Assembly (NCBI GenBank): GCA_034508935.3
Contig: CM067444.1
Location: 107,385,636-107,449,635 of the forward strand
Reading direction: 5' to 3'
DNA from: Berghia stephanieae
Lineage: Eukaryota; Mollusca; Gastropoda; Nudibranchia; Aeolidiidae
DNA length: 64,000 nt
Below the pieces are notes generated by a model that saw only the letters and a list, made by a program, of their open reading frames with translations, did not search any database and was not told the origin of the DNA. The position numbers and the translations under genes are program-made. Below, piece by piece: positions 42,816 to 53,984 of this stretch. Position 1 is the stretch's first letter, and each line of letters opens with the position of its first letter.

Positions 42816-45800
42816 GGGCAGCGACCGAATGAATAAAAATGCAGCTGGCAGCAGCTTCTTATGGTTCACACTATTATGTTATGACGATCGACCCAATCAG
42901 CAAAGTCCGGTCCGCATTCGTGCACCGTCGCGAACCCGCCTGGTAGCATCGTCACAACACACCTTTCGACTAGATGCTCTGCCGTTTCGGGTTCTTGTCC
43001 ACAGCGTGGACATAAAGGACAGGAAGTTAGACCCCACTGATGTAACGCACCGGCCGTTAGGCAGCTCCTCGACCGAAGCCGATTCGCAGCTACCCAGTGT
43101 CTCCTCTTACTGGTATCAAAGCCTGGCAACTTCTCACCAAGCTTAGAGGAGTGTAGGTCCCCCCCCCCACGAGGGATTGAATTCGTCCAAACCGACTTCC
43201 ATCTCGTATGTGCAGCTCTGTCCGTAGTCAGGGATTCTGCGTACAAGGGTTGCCGGGACTTATTTCGGCTCGAAACGGGGGCACCGTTCATTATGCGCAT
43301 GAGAGGGGTATCCCCATTCCCTCTCTCTTTGATCTTACTCAGCCAGTTTCCCGTAATGGTCTCCCTCCGGACATCGGGGGGCTGGATCGCTGCCATTACC
43401 GGGCCCCATTCTCTAGGGGTTGTTGCTAGCGTTCCCGACACTATGTGCATCGACTTGCGAAGTTTTACATCCACCTTCTCAACGTTTCTGCTTCTACCCC
43501 ACACTGGAGCGCAATACTCCGCGGTGGAATAGCATAGTGCCAGGGTGGATGTTCTCAGGAGCGCTTGGCTAGCGCCCAAGTCGATCCCCCCAGCTTCCTC
43601 AGAAGACTATTCCGCTTCTCTATCTTCCGGGCAACCCCTTCGAGATGAACCCGATAGGTAAGGCTGCGATCCAACGTCACCCCTAAATATTTTGGACGCG
43701 GCTCATATGGGAGTGGCTGGTCCCCGACTAGGACATTCAGTTTACGGGTGTGCCAACCACTGCATAAGTGAAATGCAGTGGCCACGGTTTTTGAAGTGTT
43801 CATCTTCAGGTACCACTTGTCAAAGTAGGATTTGAGTCTGGTGACGTCCTCGCTGAGTACGCTCTCGAGACGGGTCCACACTTTACTCTGAGTAACGAGT
43901 GCCCAGTCGTCTGCGTATCCCAGCCTCAGGGAGGAAGTGTTCGGCATATCGCTAATGTAAACGTTAAACAACATTGGCGCAAGTACCGACCCCTGAGGGA
44001 CCCCATTCTTCAATTTCCTAACTTTGCTCGTGACGTCTCCCAGCGCGACGTGGAATTGCCTTTCCCCTAAGATCGAAGAGAACAACTTCAAGGTCTTTTT
44101 GCACCTTATGATTTTTGCAAGTTTGAGCATTAACCCATCGCACCAGACCGTATCGTACGCCGCTGATAGGTCTATAAACACAGCACCTGTTTGCTGTTTT
44201 CTCTCGAACCCGTGCTCAATATGCTCTGTAAGGGCAATGACCTGCTCCGTGGTGCACCTCCCTTCCCTGAAGCCTGCCTGCTCTGGTGGCAGGGCAGCGT
44301 CTAGGACCGGCCCCCATCGGTTTAATAGAACACGCTCCAACAATTTGTAAAGACAGCTCAGCAGCGATATGGGTCTGTAACTGTCTGCCTCCTTCGCCGG
44401 CTTCCCTGGCTTCAGGATGGCAACTATCTTCGCGTGCTTCCACACTTGTGGAAGCTTTCCTTTTGCAAGGACGTCAGACATTGCCTCTGCTAGCCAGGCC
44501 CGTGCCCTGGGGCCCAGATGCGTCACCATATCGGGATATACACCATCTATCCCTGCTGCTTTGCCGTTCTTTACTTCGCTAATGGCTGCACCCACTTCTC
44601 GGGGACTGAACGGGGCCGTCCAGTCCGACTCCTCCGCAGGTAGCGAATCCAAAATCGTACGGTACGCCTTGCGGACACCGCGCTCAAAAGCCTGATTAGG
44701 GACCCGCTTACTACGGTTCTTAATATTCTTGGCAATTGTGTCTGCCTCGCATTCCGGTGCAGCCTTCGCGAAATTCCGATCTGGGTCCAATTTCTTTATC
44801 AAACGCCAAGCGTGGCGGCTGGAATGTGTAAAGTCGAGACTTTCCACGGTCTCCTGCCACCGTTGCTTCCTTCCCTCTGCCAGAGACTGAAGTAGTCTAT
44901 CGGCTGTGTCCTGGGACTGGGTCTGCTGGTACTCTCGGTACAGCTCTTCCGACTCTGCTGTCCAGCAAGGGGTGTAGAATTTCCGCTTGCCCCGTGGAAT
45001 AGAGCGTTGAGCGCTCTTAACCAGTAGCCTACTAAATCTGGTTATATTCTTGGACTTGGGAGGAATGGCAGGGCAGACCTGCTCGATATAGGAACTGAAT
45101 TCCTCCCAGTCAGCCTTCCTGAAATTCCATCTGCAAAGTGGGAGAGACTGCACCCTCGGTATTGTCACCCCAGCTGTGACAAGAACCGGCCTGTGCTGGC
45201 TATGCGGAAAGTCCCCGAGGACTGTCCGCTTCACCTGCAGCGGTTCACCGTTCGCGCTTTTCGTTACGAGGGTGAGGTCTGGAGTGTACTCCTTCTTATG
45301 GCGGGTACCCCGGAAGGTACCCTTGGCTGTAGGATCGTACACTAGGTGTAGATCATTACAGTCCATCCATGAGCGGAGTTGTCTTCCTGCCTCGTTGCAG
45401 TCTCGGTAGCCCCATTCGTGATGGTGGCTATTAAAGTCTCCCAGACAGATGGAAGGATGGCTGACCACCGGTACCGGTGGTGTAGTCCAAGTCGCTCTAG
45501 GTGGTTTGTAAATATTATGCAAACACAGTCCACCTACTTCCACGGAAATTCGGTTCACCCCATTGCTGTCCGTTACGCTCTCAATGACCCTTACCTTCGA
45601 TGGCTCTTTAGCGTAAACGCTAACCCCTCCTTTGAGCCTCGAAGTGTCCTCGCGTTGGACCACCGTATAGCCTGGGATCTGGAATCGGGAAGATTGCGCG
45701 CCTGAATAAAGGTGGGTCTCCTGTAAAAGGAGGATATCTACGCAATGAACGGCCAATAGCTTTGATAAAAGCTCATTTTTTGCCATACTCTGGCTCTCGA

Positions 45801-48800
45801 CGTTCAGGGACAATATACGCGTCAGCTCGCCATCCCCGCCGTCGCATTTTCCGATCGGCAGGCCGCGAATCGATTGATGCATGGGACGTTTGCTTTTTTC
45901 TCGGACGTGCCGACGACCCTGGCGACATGAACGCGGTATTATTTGGCTAGGCGGCAGACCGCTTCGCCATTGACGGGACTGATTGGGACTCGACATAAGG
46001 ACAATAGTGTGGCGCCCGGGATAGGGCTGCTATTCGGGCACCGGGTTTGGATCAAATTTAGTCACACACCGGGGCGAGCAGCTCATGTGGCTCGTTGGCT
46101 CGATACCCGGGATGGTCTCGTGACGGTCGACCGGGATTTACACCTTTGCCCTCCCGTGTGCCTCAAGCCCCCTCACCAACTGCAAGGTAAAGATCCACGA
46201 GGGGGTGCAGCTGGCGAATTCTGCTTCGCAGCCCGCCTAGAAGGAAAGTAAAAGAAAAACAAACTACCTCTGGATGCGCTAAGTCCGAATTATCTCTAGA
46301 TGCATACAATGTTTCAAAAAGGCAATTAAGGGTCAATAAAACTGCACGCAAAGTCTCTGGACAGGAGTCACATAAAAAATGCAGTTGGCGAATTCCGCTT
46401 CTCAGATGGTGGTTAAGGGATTTTTAAAGAATACGGTTGGCGAATTCGGCTTAGCAGAAGCCGATTAGGGGGGGGGGGGGGGGATGATGAAACTGCGCAA
46501 AGTCAAAAGTAGCGCAGCGACCAAATTTACAAAAAAATGAATTGCACATACGTAGACCAGTCCTTTCTGTCCCCATAGTAAGAGACTGGGGGAATGTTGT
46601 GCTACATAAATAATCAAAGGGCCATCATTGCATAAGGGTGTTGTTTTTCTCTCATTTGCTTTGACTTTTTGGTACAGATGAATTATGCGTAAAATACTTT
46701 TTACTGCACAGACCAGTCACATTTTAATTTCATTGAATTATTGTAAGTTTTTTGATTTCCCACATCCTTAGCATCTTTCATCTTTCCCCTTGGTTTAGAT
46801 TTCAATTGAAAACACAGCAAGTGCACATATGTGACCTATCGTCTCAAAACATTAAATTCGGGGTGAACCAAGTTATCTGTTCTTAATAAAGTATAGAAAT
46901 TAATTTACATCAACAATTAATTTAGAAGTAATTGTTGGGAGAGAGAAAAAGTGAAGTTGGATCAAAATCATTGGCAAGTGCTGAATAACTCGGATATTAT
47001 TATTATTGTTGTTGTTGTTATTATTGTTATTATTATAAATATCATTATTGTGTTAAAAAGGTATTGTAGGAAATTTTCTAATATTGTAAACCTGCACATA
47101 CGTAGACCAGTCCTTGTTCTCATGGCAAGATACTGGGGGAATGTTGTGCTACATAAATAATCAAAGCGCCATAGTTGCATAAGGGTGTCTATCGTTCGAG
47201 TGCTTTGACCTTTGGTACAGATGTATCTATGGGGAGATTTTTAGTCCGGATAACCATTAGTTTGCATAGGTGTCAGATTTCCATGAAAACATTTTTTTTC
47301 AACATATTTACATTTTGACATTTCCAGGTTTTTAAAATGATTCCTCTTCATTGAGAGTTACTATTTAAAAGTGTTAAGAAACTTAATGTCATTAAAACTG
47401 ACCATATAGATAGTTCGAAGATGATGTCACTCGGCCTTTGTTTTTGTTTTTGCCATCCGCGTTGTGAGTTGTTCTCACTAAACTGTATTAACCAGACTAT
47501 AAAAGTTCACGGTTACACAGTTTGTGTGTTGGCCGTTATACTTCGGATGGCAATGTTGTGAACTCCTTGGCCAAGCGCATTCTATCTATACATTTAGTGC
47601 TAGGTTAAGGCTGGGGCCAAATACAATTCTTCTCTTTATTTTTATTTTTTTTTGTTTGTTTGTTTTGAATTGTCAGAAATAACTACAATGCATTATTTGA
47701 ATTAACAACACTTGCCCTTTCAATTTTGATGTTATCCCAACTTATTTTATTGTGACGGTTATAGATTTGCTATATCTTAGATTTTAGATAATCAATTTGA
47801 TTTTTGAAATCATTAAAAAAAGTTTAGTTTCCTAGATGCAGAATATATTTGTCTAGAGTGAACTAGAGGTTAAAAATGCTTAATAGGAGAAGCATTATTG
47901 ATAAGTGAATTTTATCTGTCATTCTTTAAAAGAAACTTGTATTTCCTTTTTCTCATAATATTTATTTTAAGACTTTTTATCTAGTTAATTGTTTTAAACT
48001 ATAAGTTTTAACAGATACAGCCTTTTCAAATAGATAACCACAAAAGGTCAGAAATCAAATTTCATCAATGTTTTTAAGTGTGGTCATAATGATTGGTTAA
48101 AACCATTAGACTAGAACTGCAGTTCACAAGATTGTTGAAAGATGTTGCAATACAATAAAATTCAGAGATTTTGAGAGGGTGAGCCGCGATGGAGTGTGAG
48201 GTGCTATTCTTGATTTGTTTGTAATGTTGTATAGTTGGTCTAAATTTATAACTTAAGATAGTGCTATGCATGCCACAAAACCGATTCTTCAGTATATATT
48301 AAAAGATTTTGGGGTTCAGGTATGCTACATTATGATATATCACCAGGACACACATTGTCTTTAGATTTTCTGGTGTAACAGTTTATTCCTTGTATTTGAA
48401 AGCTGGCACTTCTGTTTGTTGGGAGCTTAGAGGAATGGTAGATTTTAAATGACATCTTGTAGAATTATATTAATTAAATTTCACTTCACTTTTTAGGAAA
48501 AATGGGTAGGAGGTGCAGTTTCTCTGTTAGCATAACCATGTTTATTGTTTGGTGCAATATCAGAACATTCTGAGAAGCTGGTAATGAAGTGGATCAAATC
48601 ATTGACCTCGTGAGGCAGCCTTGAAAATTCAGGATTGAGTTCTTAAAAGATGGCACTCCCCCCCCCCTTATTATTTTTTTTAAAATGGCAAATTGGAACA
48701 TTGTTTTTGATTGATGCAATACGATTGGGTATTGCTGAATTAAAGGCACATCAACTCATCCTTCCTTTAAGAATAGTGCTTGTTTTAAAAAAATTACATT

Positions 48801-49094
48801 GTCTCTTTCTTTTTCTGAGGAGACTTGCCCTCATACTTTCAATTTTTAGTCTGATTTAAGGAATCGTTTCAGTCAATTGTTATTTTGCCAACTTATTTAC
48901 CTAATGTTTGTCTTTACTTTATCTTTTCTCAGGTTTACCAAGTGAGTGAGCAGCGCAAAGAAGACCAGAAACTTGTGGATAAACAAATTATGGAGGCTCT
49001 CCGTAAGCACCCAGAAAAGAAGATGATGATGGGATATTTGTCCACGTTGTTCTCACTGTCAAATGGTCAATATCCTCACAATATGATTTTTTAA
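38643..49094 (+). CDS. RPL6: 60S ribosomal protein L6 (eL6), five coding exons
   Basis: Exons are 38643-38729, 40076-40219, 41093-41141, 42012-42196 and 48933-49094 (stop TAA 49092-49094). All have AG/GT borders and matching phases, giving 208 residues. The first coding exon begins exactly at ATG after an AG, so the 5' UTR is on an earlier, unrecognised exon. The protein runs [86 protein letters not shown], then [13 protein letters not shown] and a final [15 protein letters not shown]. The order and motifs match eL6 of the large ribosomal subunit. It lacks much of the basic N-terminal extension of vertebrate RPL6 (288 aa). At 10.5 kb the gene is long for a ribosomal protein gene, because intron 4 (6.7 kb) is filled by an I-like LINE in a tandem array. 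Confidence 0.96.
38738..39870. repeat. Duplicated intron segment enclosing a cryptic CAC/CTA-rich array
   Basis: About 120 bases after RPL6 exon 1 (GACAGTATAAATCTGGTTTA, ATGATGCAGAATATCATCCC) recur at about 39750-39870 (GACAGCATAAAATCTGGTTT, ATGATGCAGTATATCATCCC). Between them, about 38930-39740 is an irregular array of ACCACCACTACTACAAC-type and CACATCATC-type words. This looks like a ~1 kb tandem duplication or an expanding array flanked by its own edges. Confidence 0.75.
40470..41000 (+). mobile_element. CR1/Jockey-type LINE C-terminal fragment
   Basis: Broken plus-strand frames give [55 protein letters not shown] and a degraded final segment. This is the usual order after the RT domain of CR1-like elements. 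It is an old 5'-truncated copy in RPL6 intron 2. Confidence 0.75.
42220..47235. repeat. ~550 bp tandem array, three copies, split by an LINE
   Basis: Each unit starts at an ATT run and contains GCACATACGTAGACCAGTCC, CTGGGGGAATGTTGTGCTAC, ATAAATAATCAAAG and GCATAAGGGTGT. Copy 1 is about 42290-42815, copy 2 about 46538-47040, and copy 3 is partial at 47094-47235. Copies 1 and 2 also share AACACAGCAAGTGCACATAT and AAGTTGGATCAAAATCATTG. An I-like LINE lies between copies 1 and 2. All of this is in RPL6 intron 4. Confidence 0.85.
42827..46513 (-). mobile_element. I-group-like LINE, near full length, one visible frameshift
   Basis: The main frame (45996 to 43555) is 813 codons. It has an apurinic endonuclease ([47 protein letters not shown]), then an RT ([79 protein letters not shown]). 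It passes within 43555-43579 into a second frame (to 42866) with [18 protein letters not shown]-like sequence and a final [15 protein letters not shown] knuckle. GC content is well above the surroundings. GCAGCGACC flanks it at 42818-42826 and 46514-46522. A leader with repeated GGCGAATTC-type words (46212, 46386, 46440) precedes the frame. I assign it to the I/Nimb/Jockey assemblage; the exact clade is uncertain. Confidence 0.87.
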
Positions 49095-49099
49095 GTTAC

Positions 49100-49105
49100 A
49101 ATAAA
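49100..49105 (+). promoter_or_regulatory. Poly(A) signal of RPL6
   Basis: AATAAA lies six bases after the RPL6 stop codon, so the 3' UTR would be only a few tens of bases, as is common for ribosomal protein genes. Confidence 0.75.
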
Positions 49106-49192
49106 TTATGTGTAAGGCTATCATTTGTCTTATGTTCATTTTTTTTCTTTTTTCATCTTAATTATATTTGGTGTAGTGAGTCTTTAACGATT

Positions 49193-49530
49193 GACTGAGA
49201 ATATTCATATCACAATGGGCCTGTCCTTGTTGAATGGGAGGAAGTAACTTCTTGTCTTTTCTATTTTTCTGGTGAGAGGACATTGACTTGACAAGTACAT
49301 TTCCTATGACTGAGAAATTCATATCACAATGGCCTGTCCTTGTTGAATGGAGAAGTAAACTTCTTGTCTTTCTAATTTCTGGTGAGAGGACATGACTTGA
49401 CAAGCACATTTCCTATGGATGAGATTCATATCACAATGGCCTGTCCTTGTTGAATGGAGGAAGTAAACTCTTGTCTTTTCTAATTTCTGGTGAGAGGACA
49501 TTGACTTGACAAGCACATTCTCTGGACTGA
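49193..49530. repeat. ~112 bp tandem repeat, three copies
   Basis: Units start near 49193, 49308 and 49417 and share TTCATATCACAATGG, CCTGTCCTTGTTGAATGG, CTTCTTGTCTTT, CTGGTGAGAGGACA and GACTTGACAAG. They lie about 100 bp after the RPL6 stop. Confidence 0.9.
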
Positions 49531-50940
49531 ATCTTTTCTCTTTCTTCTTTCTGCATTAAAGGCTTATATTCCTAACGGTCCCACTCCAATTGTGGAGAGA
49601 CTTGAAATTGGAGTTTCTGCCTATGTGTTGGAAACTGTCATTTTAAAAACCCGCCAAACTCCATAGATTTGACATCCCAATCAATGCACTTTTCTATTCT
49701 TGATCAGGATCCAGTCTTGTATCTAGGTAGGCTTGATGGTATCAGACTATGCATACCTTTGGGGCCTAAACGGTTAACGTTAATTTTCACCATTTACAAG
49801 TCACAAGATAGTCTGTTCCTCAATCGTGAATTGAATCTAGTCCTTGCAATCAAGGAGCTAATGATCTTACACTACTGTGATCTCTTGGAATCTATTTGTG
49901 TTCTGATCTGGACGATGGGTTCTGACACAACTCTGCCTCTCAATGAGAATGAGTTAGAACTGTGGGCAGCAACCATCACAAGTGCTGCCTATTGTGGGTT
50001 GGGATTTAAGTCGTCAATCTTGCTGTTTCTTTTATCCCTCTTTATCTGTTTTACTTTCACACATGCCCTCTCACTGCCCTGAAAGGGTCTTTACCTAAGA
50101 CTAAGAGAGGAAGCAGTTTTAAGAGATTTTCTTTTCAGAGCTGCCAACTCACATTTTCTTACTGGATACCTCCTGTCCAATGGTTTTAATCAAATAAATC
50201 CGGACAGGATTTCTAAGCAATAGGAACAATAGCCATAGGTTTTTGTGATTTATGGCTATGTTGAAAAATGCTTATTGGTTGGTAGCTTTTCTTTTGGCGG
50301 ATTGTTTATTTCAAAAGAATTAAAATAAATCATCTTCTAGATTGGCAGAGCACACAACAAACCTGCTTGTACTTGTAATGTATTGATGAAAATGAGAGAG
50401 TGTATGATGCAGACCTGCCTACTAGGAATTGGAAACATTTGTAGTTTTCAAGGGTACTAGACATTGTAACTTTCCCTTAAAATACGCTTCAACAGTCGTA
50501 ACGTCACTTCCCTCGTAATGACGCATGGTAACTTAGTAACTGGCTCTAAACTATCGGAACAAGGCGGAGAGCCCTTATGAAATATTTCTCGGACGAGCAT
50601 AAAAGCGTATCCAGATGAAAAAAAAACATTAAAAATTTGATCATGTTTTAACTTTTACACATTCTGATCACAAGACATATGACAAGTTCTAGCCAGCATG
50701 AAGAATAAAAAGTACTGATTTTCTTTGGTTAGAACCACAATGGCCGCCATTGCTGCGCGATGTGACATCTGACTATTGAATCCAATTACCAATTTGTGTT
50801 TGAATACATTAAAAAATGCTTTAAAATCCTTTTTATACTATCTGGCAACAAATTTATTGAATTAAAAATCTTTATACATTTGTCAATTAGGACCTAAAAA
50901 TTGGTAGTTCTACGAAGTTTGTAGTTGTAAGCAGGTCTGT
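49531..50940. other. Gene-free stretch downstream of RPL6
   Basis: A pyrimidine-rich TTTCTCTTTCTTCTTTCTGC followed by ATTAAAG precedes a 34-codon open stretch from 49560 that ends in TAG. This looks exon-like, but I do not recognise the peptide. The 137-codon frame at 49669-50082 has no known domain. No other feature is seen. Confidence 0.35.
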
Positions 50941-50984
50941 GCATGTGTCCTTATTACTTCTACTGCATATATAGAGGAAAAATG

Positions 50985-51370
50985 GAAGACCAAGGTCAAC
51001 CTGGAGGAGAGACCTGGTAGTGGTAGAGCTGAAGAGGTCTGGCAGTGGCATCCCACTGTGGGATGAGGACTGAAGAGGAGAAGAGAAGAGAAAGCATTTT
51101 ATACACTTCAGCTCAAAAAAGGTCGAGGAAACTGTGCCTTGCCATAACGACTTGATAGTGAAAAGGGGGAACAGTCGGGAACAGTGTGGCTCAGCGGTTT
51201 GGTTTTTGCTTCATATCCGAAAAATACCTATGTAATACGTAGTTCGAGTTGGAAATACTGGCCAACGACATAAGAGTAAGAGGATGGAAAAATTTTATCG
51301 GTGGTCTATACCCACAGTGGGATGACTGAAGAGAAGATAGAGCATATTATACATTTCAGCAGTTTCCTCG
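50985..51370 (+). repeat. RTE-type LINE tail followed by a tRNA-derived SINE with a similar tail
   Basis: 51040-51115 reads CATCCCACTGTGGGATGAGG, ACTGAAGAGGAGAAGAGAAG and TTTTATACACTTCAGC, like the end of an RTE LINE. A tRNA-like head follows at about 51183-51250 (GTGTGGCTCAGCGGTTTGG, TAGTTCGAGT). The segment then ends CCCACAGTGGGATGACTGAA, GAGAAGATAGAGCATATTAT and ACATTTCAGC, matching the first tail. Confidence 0.55.
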
Positions 51371-51434
51371 GGACTTTTCAGGGTTTAAAAAAATTTCAGC
51401 AAAGGGATCCCAGTTGTTTTTAAGGGTTTTACGA

Positions 51435-52395
51435 CACTTGCAATTGCAACACATTAAGGGTTTTACGGCGCTTGCAACACATTTAGGTTATATCAGCGCC
51501 AGTAAAAAGGAAGAAAATGGGATAGTAAAAAGTTCTAGAATTACAATTAAATCACCCAAGAAAAAGTAAGACAAAGGGGAACTGAGAACAAATAGGGATC
51601 AGATGTAGATTCCAAGAGCATACCACCAATGTACTTAGTTTGAAATCACCGACAAGTCTCATCCAGACACAAGCACAAAATCCAACAAAGAGGAACACAC
51701 TCAAATGCTTACATTATACATTCAAAATAAAAATAATAATACATAACAGAGATGATTTACAATGGAAAAAAATATCCCAAAACAATAACTATGCATTTGA
51801 CTGTTTCACTCCCAGCTAGGACTCCGGCCAGAGCCAGGACAAAACAAAGTAATCTCATTCCAAGACAAAGACAGAAAGCATGTTGGAAAACATATATAAG
51901 GGGATAGAAGACACAGTATGTACCTCCCTGCCCGCTATGGGAGAAAATGGGATAATAAAAAGTTCTAGAATTACAATTAAAGCATCCAAGAATAAGGCAG
52001 ACAAAGGGGAATTGGTTCAAATAGGGAACAGATGTAGATTCCAAGAGCACACCATCAGTGTACTTAGTTTGAGATCACTAAATGTTTCATCCAGACATAA
52101 GCACAGGTCCCCGCCAAGAGGAATACACTCACTTGTTTACAAATCATACATATGTAAAAGGAAAAATAATACAGTACATAACAGAGAGATGATTTACAAG
52201 GGAAAAAAATATCATCTCCCAAAACTAACTATACATTTGAATTTGACTGTTTCCCTCCCAGCCAGGGCCAGGACAAAACCAGGTAATCTCATTCCAAGAC
52301 AAAGACAGCAAGCAAGTTGGAAAACAGATATAGGGGATAGAATAAGACAGTATGTGCCTCCCTGCCCACGATGGTAGATCAGGAACCCCACCCAG
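51435..52395 (-). repeat. Two inverted copies of the ~500 bp repeat
   Basis: On the minus strand, two head-to-tail copies (about 51435-51945 and 51946-52395) follow the landmark order of the 7.4-8.5 kb array. The 3' hairpin sequence is present at 51465-51500 and partly doubled at 51425-51470, and is missing at the junction between the copies. Confidence 0.78.
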
Positions 52396-52534
52396 GCAGG
52401 TCTGATAACCCAATTCCTTATGGGCTCATTGTTGGAATAGAAATCTCAAAAGATGACGCAAAATATTGTCCATTACAACAATGTTAAACTAGGTCCATAA
52501 GTGGGTTAGGATTTCAGACCTGCATATATGTACC

Positions 52535-53030
52535 TTACTTACCCGGGTTCCATCTCTTTCCAGAGGTCGGATGTTATGGCCTTCCATCCTTCACGGTCCA
52601 TTGCAGCCTCGTTACAGTCTGCCATGCGCCGTCCTGTAGCTTCCTTGATGCCATCTGTCCAGGATTTCCTCTGTCTTCATCTGCCTCTTTCCTTCAATTC
52701 TTCCCTCCATTATCCTTTTTTCGAGACTATCATGTCTTCGCATATGTCCAAAATATGACAGCTTTTTGTGCTTCCCAGTCAAAAGAAGTTCTTTTTGTTT
52801 TTGGCCCATTAGGTCGAGGACTTCGATGTTTGTTTTTCTTGCTGTCCAAGGTATTTTCAGCATTCTCCTGTATGTCCACATCTCAAAAGCTTCAATACGT
52901 TGTTCTGTCTGTGCGGTTAGTGTCCACGTTTCACAACCATAAAAGAAAATGGACCACACATAGCATTTGGTGCGTTTTAATGCCCGTTCAGTACCAGTAA
53001 AAAAAGTGGCATATATGTACAAGTCGGTTT
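52535..53030 (-). mobile_element. RTE-clade LINE 3' fragment
   Basis: The minus strand gives the post-RT RTE block: YGCETWTLTAQTEQRIEAFE, MWTYRRMLKIPWTARKTNIE, KLSYFGHMRRHDSLEKRIM, then GKRQ. It has the same architecture as the RTE at 15675-16815 but different sequence, and starts after the RT core. The first ~40 bases (TAATGCCCGTTCAGTACCAG) recur at 53390 and partly at 53545. Confidence 0.8.
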
Positions 53031-53379
53031 AAAGTAATAATAATATCCATGCTGCACTGTAGTTACTGCTGGATTACATTTCAATAACAAAAGACAACAT
53101 AATTACATGGACAAACTTCTATAACAATAACAATGACCATCATAGTTTTTCTATTTGTTTATCATTTTATTTGCATAGGACTGGACAATAATAATATAAG
53201 TCAATTTCATAATATGGCAAAGTGTGTATATTGTTCAAAACACAACAACAAAAATGTTATAGGTATTAAAATGCAGTATACCGTATTGTACCCCCCCCCC
53301 CCCCCCCCTCCCATTGCTTTTCTTTTTTCCTGGCCACAAATATTTTGTTGTTTTAGTTTAATTTAAAGTTAAGTACTAA

Positions 53380-53580
53380 CGACATTTTAATGCCCGTTGA
53401 GTACCAGTAAAAAATTGGCATGGCAGGATAGTCAAAAGATAATAATAGATTATTTAGAGTTTTGATGTGTTTAAAGGGTCTAGAGAAAAAAAAAATAAAA
53501 TAGCATGGCAGTATAGTCAAAAGATAATAGATAATTTAGTGTTTTGGTGCGTTTGAGGGCTAGAGAAAAAAATAGACATG
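53380..53580. repeat. Short direct repeats near the RTE fragment
   Basis: TGGCATGGCAGGATAGTCAA, AAGATAATA.AGAT and GGTCTAGAGAAAAAAAA recur about 95-100 bases apart. The first unit also shares TAATGCCCGTTGAGTACCAG with 52979. Confidence 0.65.
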
Positions 53581-53879
53581 GAGACTAGTCCAGAGAGAAA
53601 CCAAAGCTAGATCCAGGAGCAACACTTGCTGACTTGCCTACAATCCCATTTTTTTGGGGACCATCTTGAATTTTCTATTATACTGAAAATGGACACTTTA
53701 CCCAGTGAGCGTTTTTAAAATATAAATTAATCGCTCAATTTTATTGCATCCTCTCCCTTTTACTGCGGAATTACAGTTGGTGTTTTTATCTTATACAGTC
53801 CACTTTACAGACTGTTTTTAAAGCGTGTTTACGTGAAATAAATTTTGCGGGTATATATAGTATTGTGTCAATATTTTAG

Positions 53880-53984
53880 GCAGAAGAAGAGGAGTGTCCC
53901 CAATTTCAATTTGAACCAGTTGGCAGCTCTTCGCTTGGGTCACAGACGCCCAGGACTATGAAAGAGAAAAGGTCACGAAGTTAA
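53880..53984 (+). CDS. Possible terminal exon of an unrecognised gene
   Basis: After ATATTTTAG, an open stretch of 34 codons and a TAA stop reads AEEEECPQFQFEPVGSSS, LGSQTPRTMKEKRSRS. The composition (acidic start, Ser/Pro/Thr region, basic end) looks like a real C-terminus, and an AATAAA follows at 54069-54074. I do not recognise the protein and found no earlier exons with confidence in 49.5-53.8 kb. It could also be chance. Confidence 0.35.
   Translation, partial: AEEEECPQFQFEPVGSSSLGSQTPRTMKEKRSRS

Noticed and set aside
49193-49530. Regularly spaced repeats that might suggest a CRISPR array
   Set aside because: The units are about 112 bp and contiguous, without unique spacers, and the genome is eukaryotic.
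49669-50082. 137-codon open frame with hydrophobic end
   Set aside because: No recognised motif. The hydrophobic tail comes from T-rich sequence; chance is the simpler reading.
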